NCBI RefSeq assembly: GCF_030068545.1
Contig: NZ_JASJOR010000002.1
Location: forward strand, 496,001-560,000
DNA: 64,000 nt
Origin: Xanthocytophaga flava
GTDB lineage: Bacteria > Bacteroidota > Bacteroidia > Cytophagales > 172606-1
Direction: 5' to 3'
How positions within the stretch are numbered: the first letter of the stretch is position 1; each line of letters opens with the position of its first letter. Positions 7,957 through 16,414 of this stretch are shown here, piece by piece. The position numbers and the translations under genes are program-made. The notes beneath the pieces are model-generated. The model was given only the letters and a program-made list of their open reading frames with translations. It did no database searches and was not told the DNA's origin.

Positions 7957-8592
7957 TCAGGTCAGAAAAGTAACTTCTTTATCTGTTTTGGCATACGACA
8001 AACGATGCAATCGTTTGGTCTTGTGGTAGCTATCCAGGCCTGAGCAGCAAAGAGTCTGTGCTTTTTCAACATCCACATACCCATCAGGATGTAGAGTATT
8101 ATCGGGAATATAGACCTCTTTGACCTGACCAATCACCATAATAGTACCATTGATGGTAATATCTATCTTCTCTTTCAATTCAAGTCCTACCTGTAGAAAA
8201 GATTCCTGGCAGAAGGGAGCCCAAAAACCGTTTTTATATTCGGGCGTCAATCCAACAGCGTCAAACTCTGAGATTTCACGTGCATACCTTGCAGAGGTTT
8301 GATGCGCCTGCTGGTAAATATTTTCATGAATATGGTTAAATGTATAAAAACCCGTTTGCAGAATATTAGACAATGTATGTCGCTCCACAGAATCCGGACG
8401 AAATATACAAGCCAATAAGGCAGGGTTAGAACCCAAATGTGTAAAAGAGCTAAATATAGCCAGGTTAGTATTTCCTTCATGGCTACGGCTACCCACTAAC
8501 CCCAAACTTTTAAATCCTGTAATTGAATTGATGAATTGTGCCCGGTAGCGTGTTTCAAAATTTAGTATATCCTCTTCGTTGATTCGCTGCAT
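7957..8592 (-). CDS. Flavin reductase family protein (FMN-binding split barrel)
   Basis: A 211-residue protein of the flavin reductase-like/DIM6-NTAB fold. 'GFKSLGLVGSRSHEGNTNLA' and 'LACIFRPDSVERHTLSNIL' match the FMN-binding strands, and 'GTIMVIGQVKEVYIPD' the late strand pair of the family. Members reduce or bind flavin; those in photolyase-linked operons may supply reduced flavin, which is an inference from context. It is the first gene of the minus-strand set with DUF2256 and DUF2805. The upstream side, where a photolyase or short-chain dehydrogenase often sits, holds only a decayed transposase. Confidence 0.88.
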   Translation of the reverse strand: MQRINEEDILNFETRYRAQFINSITGFKSLGLVGSRSHEGNTNLAIFSSFTHLGSNPALLACIFRPDSVERHTLSNILQTGFYTFNHIHENIYQQAHQTSARYAREISEFDAVGLTPEYKNGFWAPFCQESFLQVGLELKEKIDITINGTIMVIGQVKEVYIPDNTLHPDGYVDVEKAQTLCCSGLDSYHKTKRLHRLSYAKTDKEVTFLT

Positions 8593-8739
8593 GGTTACTC
8601 CAGATACTTTATCTTTTAAGTGTTTTAAACTCGCTATGATTTCAACTATTGTTTCAATAACTGATTACACAATGAATTGTTTTGCTAATTACAGTTGTGG
8701 AGCGGAAAAAGCATTGGAATGAGACATAAAAAACCAACA

Positions 8740-9082
8740 GGTCAGACCTTTTGATCCGAAAGCAACCTCTGACAAGCCAAGTCTGATTATCATTCTGATC
8801 GGAGATTCAATATTGCTCCGCCTAACATCAGCGGGTTTTGAAAAAAATACAACACTACCACCATCCATGACTGATGGTTATGACTAGTATCAGAATGTAC
8901 TAGCTGAACAAATGAATGGGATTTTTAAAGAAGGGGTTTTCCTAACTAAACCAACAGCTATCGAGCAAGTGACAACAATGATTTAATAAGCGGTTAATTT
9001 ATACAATCAACAGAGATTTCATTTAGTCTTAGGCAATCAAACACCTCATACAGTTCAAAGGATCATAAAACGAAAAATATAG
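8740..9082 (+). pseudogene. IS3-family transposase (OrfB) remnant, with frameshifts and stops
   Basis: Conceptual translation across frames gives, in order, 'KATSDKPSLI', 'HSDR', 'LPSMTDGYD', 'LAEQMNGIFKEG', 'FLTKPTAIEQVTTMI', 'AVNLYNQQRFHLVLGNQTPH', the C-terminal half of an IS3-group DDE transposase (HSDRG block, the Glu-containing A-E-x-x-N-G block, and the NxxRPHxxLxxxTP end). A one-base slip precedes HSDR, a TAG follows 'GYD', and a double stop follows 'TTMI'. The N-terminal half, OrfA and clear terminal repeats were not found. It is inactive and sits just upstream of the flavin reductase operon. Confidence 0.8.
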
Positions 9083-9162
9083 CCAGTAATAAACAGATAA
9101 GGACCTATTTATTTTTTACTAACTATCAACTCATTTCAGGTTGGTACAGTATAAAAAACATC

Positions 9163-9507
9163 TTAGGAATTTAACCATTCTTCCATATCAGCAATCTTAA
9201 TCTGTTTATTCATCCATTCAAAAACAGGTTCCCGGTCTTTTCCAATTAATCTTTTGATAGGCTGGCCTTTCAGTAAATTAACTAATCGGGCATCCTCTTC
9301 TTTAGCTGCATCTAATTGAAATTTTACAAATCCGTCTGCATGGAAATATTTCTTATCAAGGTTTTCAGTAGGGTGCTCAGCTATGATATATGCTTTGTCT
9401 TCTTTACGAAGTATAAAACGCTTATTGATAGTTTGATAGTCAGCTTTTACAGCCTGCAACAACTTTACATATTCCAGCATATATTCTTTTAATAGATTAG
9501 ATATCAA
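9163..9507 (-). CDS. Hypothetical protein, 114 residues
   Basis: Not recognised. The product is a soluble, charged, largely helical protein starting 'MISNLLKEYMLEYVKLLQ' and ending 'IADMEEWLNS', without a signal peptide, membrane segment or known motif. The composition is typical for a real coding sequence and the frame is clean. It stands alone in a gene-poor stretch next to a transposase remnant, so it may be a transferred or relict gene. Confidence 0.5.
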   Translation of the reverse strand: MISNLLKEYMLEYVKLLQAVKADYQTINKRFILRKEDKAYIIAEHPTENLDKKYFHADGFVKFQLDAAKEEDARLVNLLKGQPIKRLIGKDREPVFEWMNKQIKIADMEEWLNS

Positions 9508-10026
9508 TTAATCCGGCTAGCACCTAATAGGTAAATCATCTGGTATCAAGTCCTTGTAACATTCCTTGCATTTAGTGTTCTTATTATTTGAAACAGTGCT
9601 TATGTTTCAAACAGGATTGAAATAAAAATCCGAATTACTTTTGTTCAATTACTACCAAATCTATCAGTACGGATCACTATGAAACCTAGGTAGTACGGGT
9701 AAGATATAATTATAAATTCTAGCTCAAAGGCTATTAAACTTTACAATCAAACATTCAGGCAGCCTAAAAGACTAGGGGGATTGCATTATCACTAAGGCTC
9801 CATACCTCCAGACACGTTGGACTATGGTGTATCGGATATATAAATGAGACAGCTATAGGAAAATCAATTATTGACAATCAGACAAAACTGGAATATGTTT
9901 GGATATTGGATAGTAATCGCAATGGGAATCGCTATATTTCCATCACCTAAAAAGAGGTGAACCCGAGCAATCTGACATGTATTTGGAGAAGCTGGAAAGA
10001 GTAGAAAGGGTACTCAGAGCACCCTT
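9508..10026. other. Intergenic region, no gene identified
   Basis: About 520 bp. A plus-strand open stretch around 9765-9951 translates to roughly 60 residues ending '...LEYVWILDSNRNGNRYISIT' but lacks a start codon and a recognisable family; it may be a gene relict. Nothing else is evident. Confidence 0.3.
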
Positions 10027-10374
10027 TTAATGCATTATGCACGTAGGAAGTATATTCATTGCTTCAACATTTATATTATAATACTCAACATACTCCTGTT
10101 TTGACAAGGTTTTACGTTTGTCAATGTAAACCTGGAAAGTATCCATATCATATTGAACAGTAACTTTGCTCTTTAAAAGGTCGGATATTGAGCTTTTTAG
10201 GCTATCTACTTTCTTCTCAAAATCTTCTACACTTACCTTACAGGTTCTGTTAATTTTTTCTCCAACCAAACTAATCTCATTACCCTCAATCTTAACATCA
10301 GAACCACTGATATTACCATTATTAATTTCAGCTAAAGTAAGCCCGAAAATTCTTTCATAATAAAATGAGTTCAT
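10027..10374 (-). CDS. Hypothetical protein, 115 residues
   Basis: Not recognised. It starts 'MNSFYYERIFGLTLAEINNG' and ends 'EAMNILPTCIMH'. The middle contains a predicted coiled helix ('DFEKKVDSLKSSISDLLKSK') between beta-rich segments. There is no signal peptide or membrane segment. It is flanked on both sides by long non-coding stretches, so neither operon nor partner suggests a function. Confidence 0.5.
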   Translation of the reverse strand: MNSFYYERIFGLTLAEINNGNISGSDVKIEGNEISLVGEKINRTCKVSVEDFEKKVDSLKSSISDLLKSKVTVQYDMDTFQVYIDKRKTLSKQEYVEYYNINVEAMNILPTCIMH

Positions 10375-11344
10375 AAGCTATAGAGTAGTATCTCTAGTAA
10401 GCGTGACCTACGCCAAGTGTTTTTAACACATACTACTATCCTTTATACGTAGCTCATACTATAGGTAACTCATACTTATGTAATATTTCTTCAAAAATTA
10501 TCCTAAAAACAGAAAATCAGCTACTTCCATTTTGCAAAAAAATAGGACTTATGTAGGAGCTATATCGTTCATCGCATCTATTAAATACCTCGTATCAGTA
10601 AAGAAATCAGGACTATGATAAGAAAGGTAAACTATGTAGTAACTGACGATAACTATAAGGTAATCAAGTATTTGACCTAGGGAAGCATGTTACTATCCGG
10701 ATAGAAACACAAGTTTCCAGCATCCTGTAGCTCTGGTAAAAAAAGATCATAATAGCACCCATGACCTTTGCCAAAAATTTGATAATAGTAAGTAGCATGC
10801 AAAGTATGATAGCATGAATGAAATACAATGTTGGAGCAGAATAGTGAAGAAAGTATAGTCGTATTACCTACTACATCTCATTTATACTATCAATTTACTC
10901 CAGGAGATCAGACTTTAGAACTTTTACTTATTAAGTAAAAAACAGAAGAAGCAATTTTCAGTTAAATTGCGGTAAATGCTCAATTATTGGTTTAATTGTG
11001 GTAAATACTTATGCCTAAAATCACGTATTTACCGACTTTGACAATAGAAAAGGATCTTTGATCTTTGTATGCTGTTATTCACTAATAAGTGAAAATGCAC
11101 TCTACGAACTGTCTTTGATCACACATGTCGTATACCTATTTAGCGAAAGTATGAAAGTTCTTTTTGTATCAGGAAGGCAATTTTCATTTACTAGCGTTCT
11201 TGTAAAATCCCGATAACTACATTTCACTACTTGTCAGACAAACACGATTAATTTAGAGTACCTGCCAAAAGGAGTTACAATAATTTTCTTACTTTTGGGA
11301 GCATTTCATGTATCCATATATTCCTCAACCAATTACTAACCGGA
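10375..11344. other. Long intergenic region upstream of the stressosome operon
   Basis: About 970 bp without a credible gene. It contains a short imperfect direct repeat (10962-10980 and 10991-11009, sharing TTAATTG-type and GGTAAAT blocks) and, near the end, a possible -7 box. The upstream part shows nothing recognisable. Confidence 0.4.
11290..11297 (+). promoter_or_regulatory. Possible -7 promoter box (TAnnTTTG) of the rsb operon
   Basis: TACTTTTG fits the Bacteroidota -7 consensus 48 bp before the rsbR start. No -33 element is obvious, so support is limited to the box and its distance. Confidence 0.35.
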
Positions 11345-12211
11345 ATGAAAGTAGACATTTCCAAACTTCTCCAGAAAAAGAAAACCCAGATCCTAGAACG
11401 ATGGATGACCAATCAGATGGCAGATGAAATTCTGCGGGAAGATTTGATCAGCAACGAAGGTCTGCGTAACCAATCCGAAGAATTGCTTACTAAACTGGTA
11501 AAACTTGTCAATGACAAAAATATTACTGACGTGCAATCTCCGGATTTTGATCCTATCGTTGAAATCCTTGCAGGCATCTCTCATTCACGGGCACGCCAGG
11601 GGTTTTCACCGAGAGAAACAGGGTTTTATATTTTTAGTTTAAAGGATGCGCTGTTAGAAACCTTACAGGAAGAAGTTAAAAATGATCCTTCAGCCTTATA
11701 CGAGATTACGTTAAAGGTAAGTAAGCTACTGGATTCCTTTTCCATCTCAACATTCGAAACCTTTATCAAAGGCAGAGAAGAAGTAATTCTTCGTCAAACA
11801 GATGAAATAGCAGAGATCTCTACACCAGTTATACGCGTTTGGGATGGCATTCTGGCTCTTCCTATTATCGGTACGCTGGACAGTGCCCGTACACAGGTAG
11901 TAATGGAAAATCTGCTACAGGAAATCGTGGAGTCAGGTAGTGGCATTGCGATTCTGGATATTTCAGGTGTACCGGCAGTAGATTCGTTAGTAGCTCAACA
12001 CCTGATCAAAACCGTGAGTGCTACCCGATTAATGGGTGCTGAGTGTATCATCAGTGGTATTCGCCCTGAAATAGCTCAGACAGTTGTACAACTGGGAATC
12101 GACCTTTCTAACATTATTACCAAGGCTTCTCTTGCCAGCGCATTAAAACATGCCTTTTCTATGATGCGTCTGGAAGTAAAAAAATCAACCAAAGAAAATT
12201 TTAGCTTATAG
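11345..12211 (+). CDS. rsbR: RsbR-type stressosome scaffold protein (RsbRD-like N-terminus, STAS domain)
   Basis: A 288-residue protein. Residues 5-145 match the helical RsbRD-type N-terminal domain ('ILERWMTNQMADEIL', 'SNEGLRNQSEELL'). Residues ~160-275 are the STAS domain with the RsbR signature 'LDISGVPAVDSLVAQHL' and 'GIRPEIAQTVVQLGIDLS'. Ser214 and Thr246 correspond to the two residues phosphorylated by RsbT in Bacillus RsbRA (Thr171, Thr205). RsbR and RsbS build the megadalton stressosome in the cytoplasm, where the N-terminal turrets receive the signal. First gene of the operon; the next begins 6 bp later. Confidence 0.93.
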   Translation: MKVDISKLLQKKKTQILERWMTNQMADEILREDLISNEGLRNQSEELLTKLVKLVNDKNITDVQSPDFDPIVEILAGISHSRARQGFSPRETGFYIFSLKDALLETLQEEVKNDPSALYEITLKVSKLLDSFSISTFETFIKGREEVILRQTDEIAEISTPVIRVWDGILALPIIGTLDSARTQVVMENLLQEIVESGSGIAILDISGVPAVDSLVAQHLIKTVSATRLMGAECIISGIRPEIAQTVVQLGIDLSNIITKASLASALKHAFSMMRLEVKKSTKENFSL

Positions 12212-12217
12212 AATCCT

Positions 12218-12622
12218 ATGGATCGTATTCCTATTCTTCAGATGGGCAAGTTTTTATTAGTCACCATTCAGGTAGACTTATATGACCGCCTTGCCTTAAA
12301 TCTGGAAACAGATCTTGCCCAAATGGTATATAAAACAGGCGCCAGAGGAGTTCTTATAGATATTTCTGCATTATCTATTGTTGATTCCTTTATGGGAAGA
12401 ATCATAGGTAACATTGGTACGATGAGCAAAATAATGGATGCAGAAACCGTTTTGGTAGGTATGCAGCCAGCTGTAGCCATTACCTTAGTAGAGTTAGGGT
12501 TGGAACTGAAAGGTGTAAGCACTGCACTGAATGTAGAAAAAGGTATGATACTATTAAGAAACAAAATAGATTCCTTCTCAGAAACCGATATCGAAGAACA
12601 GGATGATAGTAGTGCTGAATAA
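12218..12622 (+). CDS. rsbS: RsbS-type STAS scaffold protein
   Basis: A 134-residue single STAS domain. The block 'VLIDISALSIVDSFMGRIIG' matches RsbS, with Ser57 at the position of the phosphorylated Ser59 of Bacillus RsbS, and 'GMQPAVAITLVELGLELKGV' is the second RsbS signature. In the unstressed state RsbS with RsbR holds the kinase RsbT in the stressosome core; phosphorylation of the serine releases it. The gene overlaps rsbT by 20 bp, typical of translational coupling in this module. Confidence 0.94.
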   Translation: MDRIPILQMGKFLLVTIQVDLYDRLALNLETDLAQMVYKTGARGVLIDISALSIVDSFMGRIIGNIGTMSKIMDAETVLVGMQPAVAITLVELGLELKGVSTALNVEKGMILLRNKIDSFSETDIEEQDDSSAE

Positions 12623-13016
12623 AGATAGCCTACTTGTTGGAAAAGAACAGGACGTAGTTCCTTTTCTCAGCCGGGTAAAAGAGTATGCGACTAAAATAAG
12701 CATGGGCCTTGTTAACCAAACCAAGCTGGTCACTGCTTGTTCTGAGCTGGCACGAAATATGTTAAAATACGCTGGTGGTGGCTCTACTCTTATTGAAATA
12801 ATTAGCAAAGGCAGAGAAAATGGAATCCGTGTAACCTTTACTGACAAAGGACCTGGGATTGAAGATATTCAGAAAGCGATGGAAGACGGCTTCTCTACTG
12901 GCAAGAGTCTCGGACTGGGTTTACCTGGTGCGAAAAGGCTAGCCAGCGAATTTGACATTAAAAGTACAGTTGGCGAAGGCACCACTGTCATGATTATAAA
13001 ATGGAAGAATGGTTAA
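12603..13016 (+). CDS. rsbT: RsbT-type serine/threonine kinase (GHKL anti-sigma-factor-like)
   Basis: A 137-residue GHKL kinase with all ATP-binding boxes: N-box 'CSELARNMLKYAGGG', G1 'DKGPGIEDIQKAMEDGFST' and G2 'SLGLGLPGAKRL', plus the closing 'GEGTTVMIIKW' strand, very close to Bacillus RsbT. It phosphorylates RsbS and RsbR and, once released, activates a downstream partner. In Bacillus that partner is RsbU, which is absent here. The start overlaps rsbS by 20 bp and the end overlaps the next gene by 8 bp. Confidence 0.94.
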   Translation: MIVVLNKDSLLVGKEQDVVPFLSRVKEYATKISMGLVNQTKLVTACSELARNMLKYAGGGSTLIEIISKGRENGIRVTFTDKGPGIEDIQKAMEDGFSTGKSLGLGLPGAKRLASEFDIKSTVGEGTTVMIIKWKNG

Positions 13017-14025
13017 CGACATACATCTCAGATTAAATGCTTCTGAGAGAAGTTATTTTGCAATTTTAAAAAGGGAAGTAGCTCTTCTGGCAACCTCTGC
13101 CAACTTTCCCCAAAAACGGTTAGCTGAGATTGATATTGTGGTAGCGGAGATGGTTTCCAACTTGGTCAAACATGCAAATGGAGGAGAAATACTGGTAAAA
13201 CTGATTGAGGAAAAAGGGATACAGGGTATAGAGATCATTTGTATTGATAACGGGCCAGGTATATCTGATGTAAGAAACATGATGAAGGATGGAGTCTCTT
13301 CTACCAATACGCTAGGTAATGGTTTAGGTGCTATTCAACGGCTTTCCAATTTTTTTCAAATCTATACACACAAAGGGTGGGGTACTATCCTTCTCTCCAG
13401 AATCTTTGCAAAAGAGCTTCCCGGTACGCAAGTTGGCAACCCGATAGAAATCCGTTCTCTGGTAGTACCCAAACCAGGTGAAACAGAGTGTGGAGACAAT
13501 TTCTCATTCAAACAAACCAAAGAGCATATCAAACTCTTTCTCGGAGATGGATTAGGTCATGGTAAGGATGCGGCTATTGCTGTAAATACAGCTATTGAGG
13601 CATTTAATCTATGCGAATCTGACAGTCCGGTGGAAAATATTCGCTTTATTCATAATTCAGTAAAAAAAACCAGAGGATTGGTAGGCACTATTGCTATATT
13701 CAGCCTCAAGAATAAACAATGGAAAATTTGTGGTGTAGGCAACATTAGTACACGAATGTTTAGTTTGGCTACAGATAAGACCCTTACCTCCTACAATGGT
13801 ATTATAGGATTAAACATACCTAAAACTATGAATGATCATCTGATTGAGTATATTCCTGGTCAGTTGATCATGATGTGTAGTGATGGGATAAAATCAAAAT
13901 GGGATGTACTGAAGCTTCCAGGCCTGATACGTAATGACTTGTCGTTACTCAATGCGGCCTTGTTCAAAGACTTTACCCGAAATACAGATGATTCATCAAT
14001 TGCAAGTTGTAAAATAAGCCTATGA
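13009..14025 (+). CDS. GHKL ATPase - SpoIIE (PP2C) phosphatase fusion, RsbX-like
   Basis: A 338-residue protein of two domains. Residues 1-140 repeat the RsbT-type GHKL fold with N-box 'AEMVSNLVKHANGG', G1 'DNGPGISDVRNMMKDGVSS' and a G2-like 'GNGLGAIQRL'. Residues ~150-338 form a small SpoIIE/PP2C phosphatase with the metal-binding 'LGDGLGHGKDAA' motif and 'MMCSDGIKSKWD'. By analogy with RsbX it should dephosphorylate RsbR and RsbS and reset the stressosome; the added kinase-like domain is characteristic of stressosome modules outside Bacillus. The gene overlaps both neighbours by a few bases (ATGA at the 3' end). Confidence 0.88.
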   Translation: MVNDIHLRLNASERSYFAILKREVALLATSANFPQKRLAEIDIVVAEMVSNLVKHANGGEILVKLIEEKGIQGIEIICIDNGPGISDVRNMMKDGVSSTNTLGNGLGAIQRLSNFFQIYTHKGWGTILLSRIFAKELPGTQVGNPIEIRSLVVPKPGETECGDNFSFKQTKEHIKLFLGDGLGHGKDAAIAVNTAIEAFNLCESDSPVENIRFIHNSVKKTRGLVGTIAIFSLKNKQWKICGVGNISTRMFSLATDKTLTSYNGIIGLNIPKTMNDHLIEYIPGQLIMMCSDGIKSKWDVLKLPGLIRNDLSLLNAALFKDFTRNTDDSSIASCKISL

Positions 14026-15731
14026 GAATGCAGGAATTAACAAGAGTCACACTCCAGAACGAAATGGATCTTATCCTGGCCCATAAACGTAGTATGCGGC
14101 TTGCAGAACTGGCGGGTCTCTCTCTTTCTGCCCAAACTACCTTTGCAACTGCAGTATCTGAAGTGGCCCGCAATACGATTGATCGTGGAAAGAATGGCCG
14201 TCTAATCCTCATGGTAAATCCAGACCAACGTGAAAAATACATTATTGCTAAAATTACCGACGAGGAATCACAGACAAAGCATTATGAGGGTCTTACCTAT
14301 GCACGACGTCTGGTAAATAAATACAATATCTCTTTTGATAGTAAGGAAACAGCTATAGAACTTTACTTTGAGATACCTGTATCCACCAAACTGGATATCC
14401 AGAAACTAGATGAATGGAAGAAGATTTTCCGGAATGAACCTGCAGTATCTCCTTACGATGAACTTAAACGTAAGAATGAACAACTACAGGATCTGGCTCA
14501 GAAACTAGAGGAAAGAGAGCAGCAATATAAGATGCTCACAAACGCCTTACCTATTATCATCTTTACACTAAACGAAAAAGGAGAACTGATCTATGCCAAT
14601 GAGTGGCTAAAACGATTTACAGGTAGCAGCCTTCAACAGTTAAATACTACCCACTGGAAAGATATTGTGCATCCGGATGATTACGATTCTTTTTCTGTTC
14701 TTATTAATAACCAACAACTCTCTGCAACCAGAGCATCTGCCATTAAAACACAATGTCGGCTAAGACATAGAAATGAAGATGATTATTACTGGCATATGGC
14801 ATCCATTTCCCCTTTGAATGACGAATCTGGTAAACTGCTCTATTGGATCGGGTATATTGTGGATATCAATGCACAGAAACTGGTTGAAGAAACTCTTAAA
14901 AATAATCATGAACTGAAAGAAGCACAGCGACAATTAAAGGAGAATCAGATTGTACTGGAAACAAATATAAAAGAGCTAAACAGAAGCAATCAGGAATTAC
15001 AACAATTTGCCTATGTGGCTTCCCATGACTTACAGGAACCTATTCGTAAAATCAGTTTTTATAGTGGGTATCTTCTGGATAAGTACAAGGATGTACTGGA
15101 TGAAACAGGTTTAAGCTTTCTGACAATTATGTTGTCTGCATCCAAGCGGATGCGTAAGCTTATCAACGACTTACTAGCCTATTCCCGTGTAGAGCGTCAG
15201 CAATTGCAGTTCAAACCTGTAAGTCTTACTCAAATAGCACAGGAAGTAGTGAAAGATCTGGAATTACTTGTATCTGAAAAAAATGCCACTATACAGGTAG
15301 ATGAACTGGCAACTGTGGATGCAGATGAGGGACAAATGCATCAGTTGTTTGAAAACCTGATAGGCAATGCCATTAAATATGCCAAGGATGATGTTCCTTC
15401 AGTCATACATATAAACTGTAAGCCTATTGACGATCAGTTACAGATTCTGGTAAAAGATAATGGGATTGGATTTGATGAAAAATATCTACCCCAAATGTTT
15501 GCCCTGTTTCAACGACTTCATTCCTCTGAGAAATATGAAGGAACAGGTTTAGGTCTTGCAATTTGCCAAAAAATTGTAAGCCTGCACAATGGCAAAATTA
15601 CAGCACAAAGTCAGGAAGGCGAAGGAGCTACTTTTATTGTGACATTACCTATATCACATTCCTCTTCAGTTACTCAGGAGAAAGATTGGCTCGCCAATGG
15701 ATTACCTGAATATAAACCTGCTCATAAATAA
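14022..15731 (+). CDS. PAS-containing histidine kinase with RsbT-like N-terminal domain (stressosome output)
   Basis: A 569-residue soluble kinase with no membrane segment. Residues 1-125 look like another GHKL domain: the N-box-like 'ATAVSEVARNTIDRGKNG' is present but the glycine-rich G boxes are not recognisable. A coiled linker leads to a PAS domain (about 165-290, 'ALPIIIFTLNEKGELIYANE' and a PAC end 'GYIVDINAQK'), then a second coiled coil. HisKA has phosphoacceptor His335 in 'YVASHDLQEPIRK'; HATPase_c has 'LIGNAIKYAKDD', 'KDNGIGFDEKY' and 'GTGLGLAICQK'. It is translationally coupled to the rsb genes and is the likely output of the module. No response regulator is adjacent. Confidence 0.88.
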   Translation: MRMQELTRVTLQNEMDLILAHKRSMRLAELAGLSLSAQTTFATAVSEVARNTIDRGKNGRLILMVNPDQREKYIIAKITDEESQTKHYEGLTYARRLVNKYNISFDSKETAIELYFEIPVSTKLDIQKLDEWKKIFRNEPAVSPYDELKRKNEQLQDLAQKLEEREQQYKMLTNALPIIIFTLNEKGELIYANEWLKRFTGSSLQQLNTTHWKDIVHPDDYDSFSVLINNQQLSATRASAIKTQCRLRHRNEDDYYWHMASISPLNDESGKLLYWIGYIVDINAQKLVEETLKNNHELKEAQRQLKENQIVLETNIKELNRSNQELQQFAYVASHDLQEPIRKISFYSGYLLDKYKDVLDETGLSFLTIMLSASKRMRKLINDLLAYSRVERQQLQFKPVSLTQIAQEVVKDLELLVSEKNATIQVDELATVDADEGQMHQLFENLIGNAIKYAKDDVPSVIHINCKPIDDQLQILVKDNGIGFDEKYLPQMFALFQRLHSSEKYEGTGLGLAICQKIVSLHNGKITAQSQEGEGATFIVTLPISHSSSVTQEKDWLANGLPEYKPAHK

Positions 15732-15820
15732 ACACTACAGACATCTCTCCAGACTTGCCTGTATTCATACTTATAAAAAGCAAACCTAAGGCAGATAAAA
15801 AACAGAAATTTGTCACTATA

Positions 15821-15839
15821 TCCTTTCCTCGGGAAAGGA
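15821..15839 (+). terminator. Possible terminator of the rsb operon
   Basis: An 8-bp perfect stem TCCTTTCC/GGAAAGGA with a 3-nt loop, about 90 bp after the kinase stop, followed after a few bases by a T-run. The stem is short, so the call is tentative. Confidence 0.4.
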
Positions 15840-16030
15840 AAAGGTATTTTTCTCAAGAAGATGACCGGATCCTTTTGAAGGATAAATAAAGGTATTGTCT
15901 CAGAATATGTATGTAATGCAAAAGCTGGTTGAGTTACATCGTTCCAATGATGTGCGATACTAATATATCACTGATTTATTAATCGTTGAGATTATCTGTA
16001 AAATGAGAGGTTATACTTTCTGGAAATAAC

Positions 16031-16394
16031 CATGAGTCATCCCAAATTTTGGATGAGAGTTTGTTTTACAAAATCAGCGCCTATGCTTTTGAAAAGAGTA
16101 TAGGCGCTGATTGATTTTTAATAAATCTCTTTTCCTGAAGTTGTTTATTGCCTCTTTCTTCTCTCTTCTTACGGCTTCTTCATTTTTTGCTTGCCCAAAA
16201 AACGAAGCAAAAAAGGGCACTTTTCTCCGATCCTTCCACCCGCAGGCCAAAGGCCAACCTCGCGGAAAAAAGAACCCCTACGCACCTACACTACCATCCA
16301 CGATTAAAGTAATCTTGGCTCTCTTTGTAACTCCTTTGTTTCTCCTATTCTAAAGGATCTGATATTCTTTTATCAAAATTCGGGATGACTCATG
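16031..16394. repeat. MITE-like repeat family A, copy 2
   Basis: A 364-bp element with inverted ends: CATGAGTCATCCCAAATTTT at the left and its near-exact inverse at the right end (about 16374-16394). Near the left end is the hairpin ATCAGCGCCTATGC...GTATAGGCGCTGAT. The middle (about 16170-16300) is shared with copy 1 (inverted) and copy 3. The open frame running through it does not represent a gene. Confidence 0.82.
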
Positions 16395-16414
16395 TGTGTT
16401 CTTTGATTTTCAGA

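Noticed and set aside
16111..16353. 80-residue open frame ('SSFFACPKNEAKKGTF') and its look-alikes at 27.7-27.98 kb
   Set aside because: These are translations of the shared middle of repeat family A; the similarity of the frames is explained by DNA repetition and the starts are not conserved.
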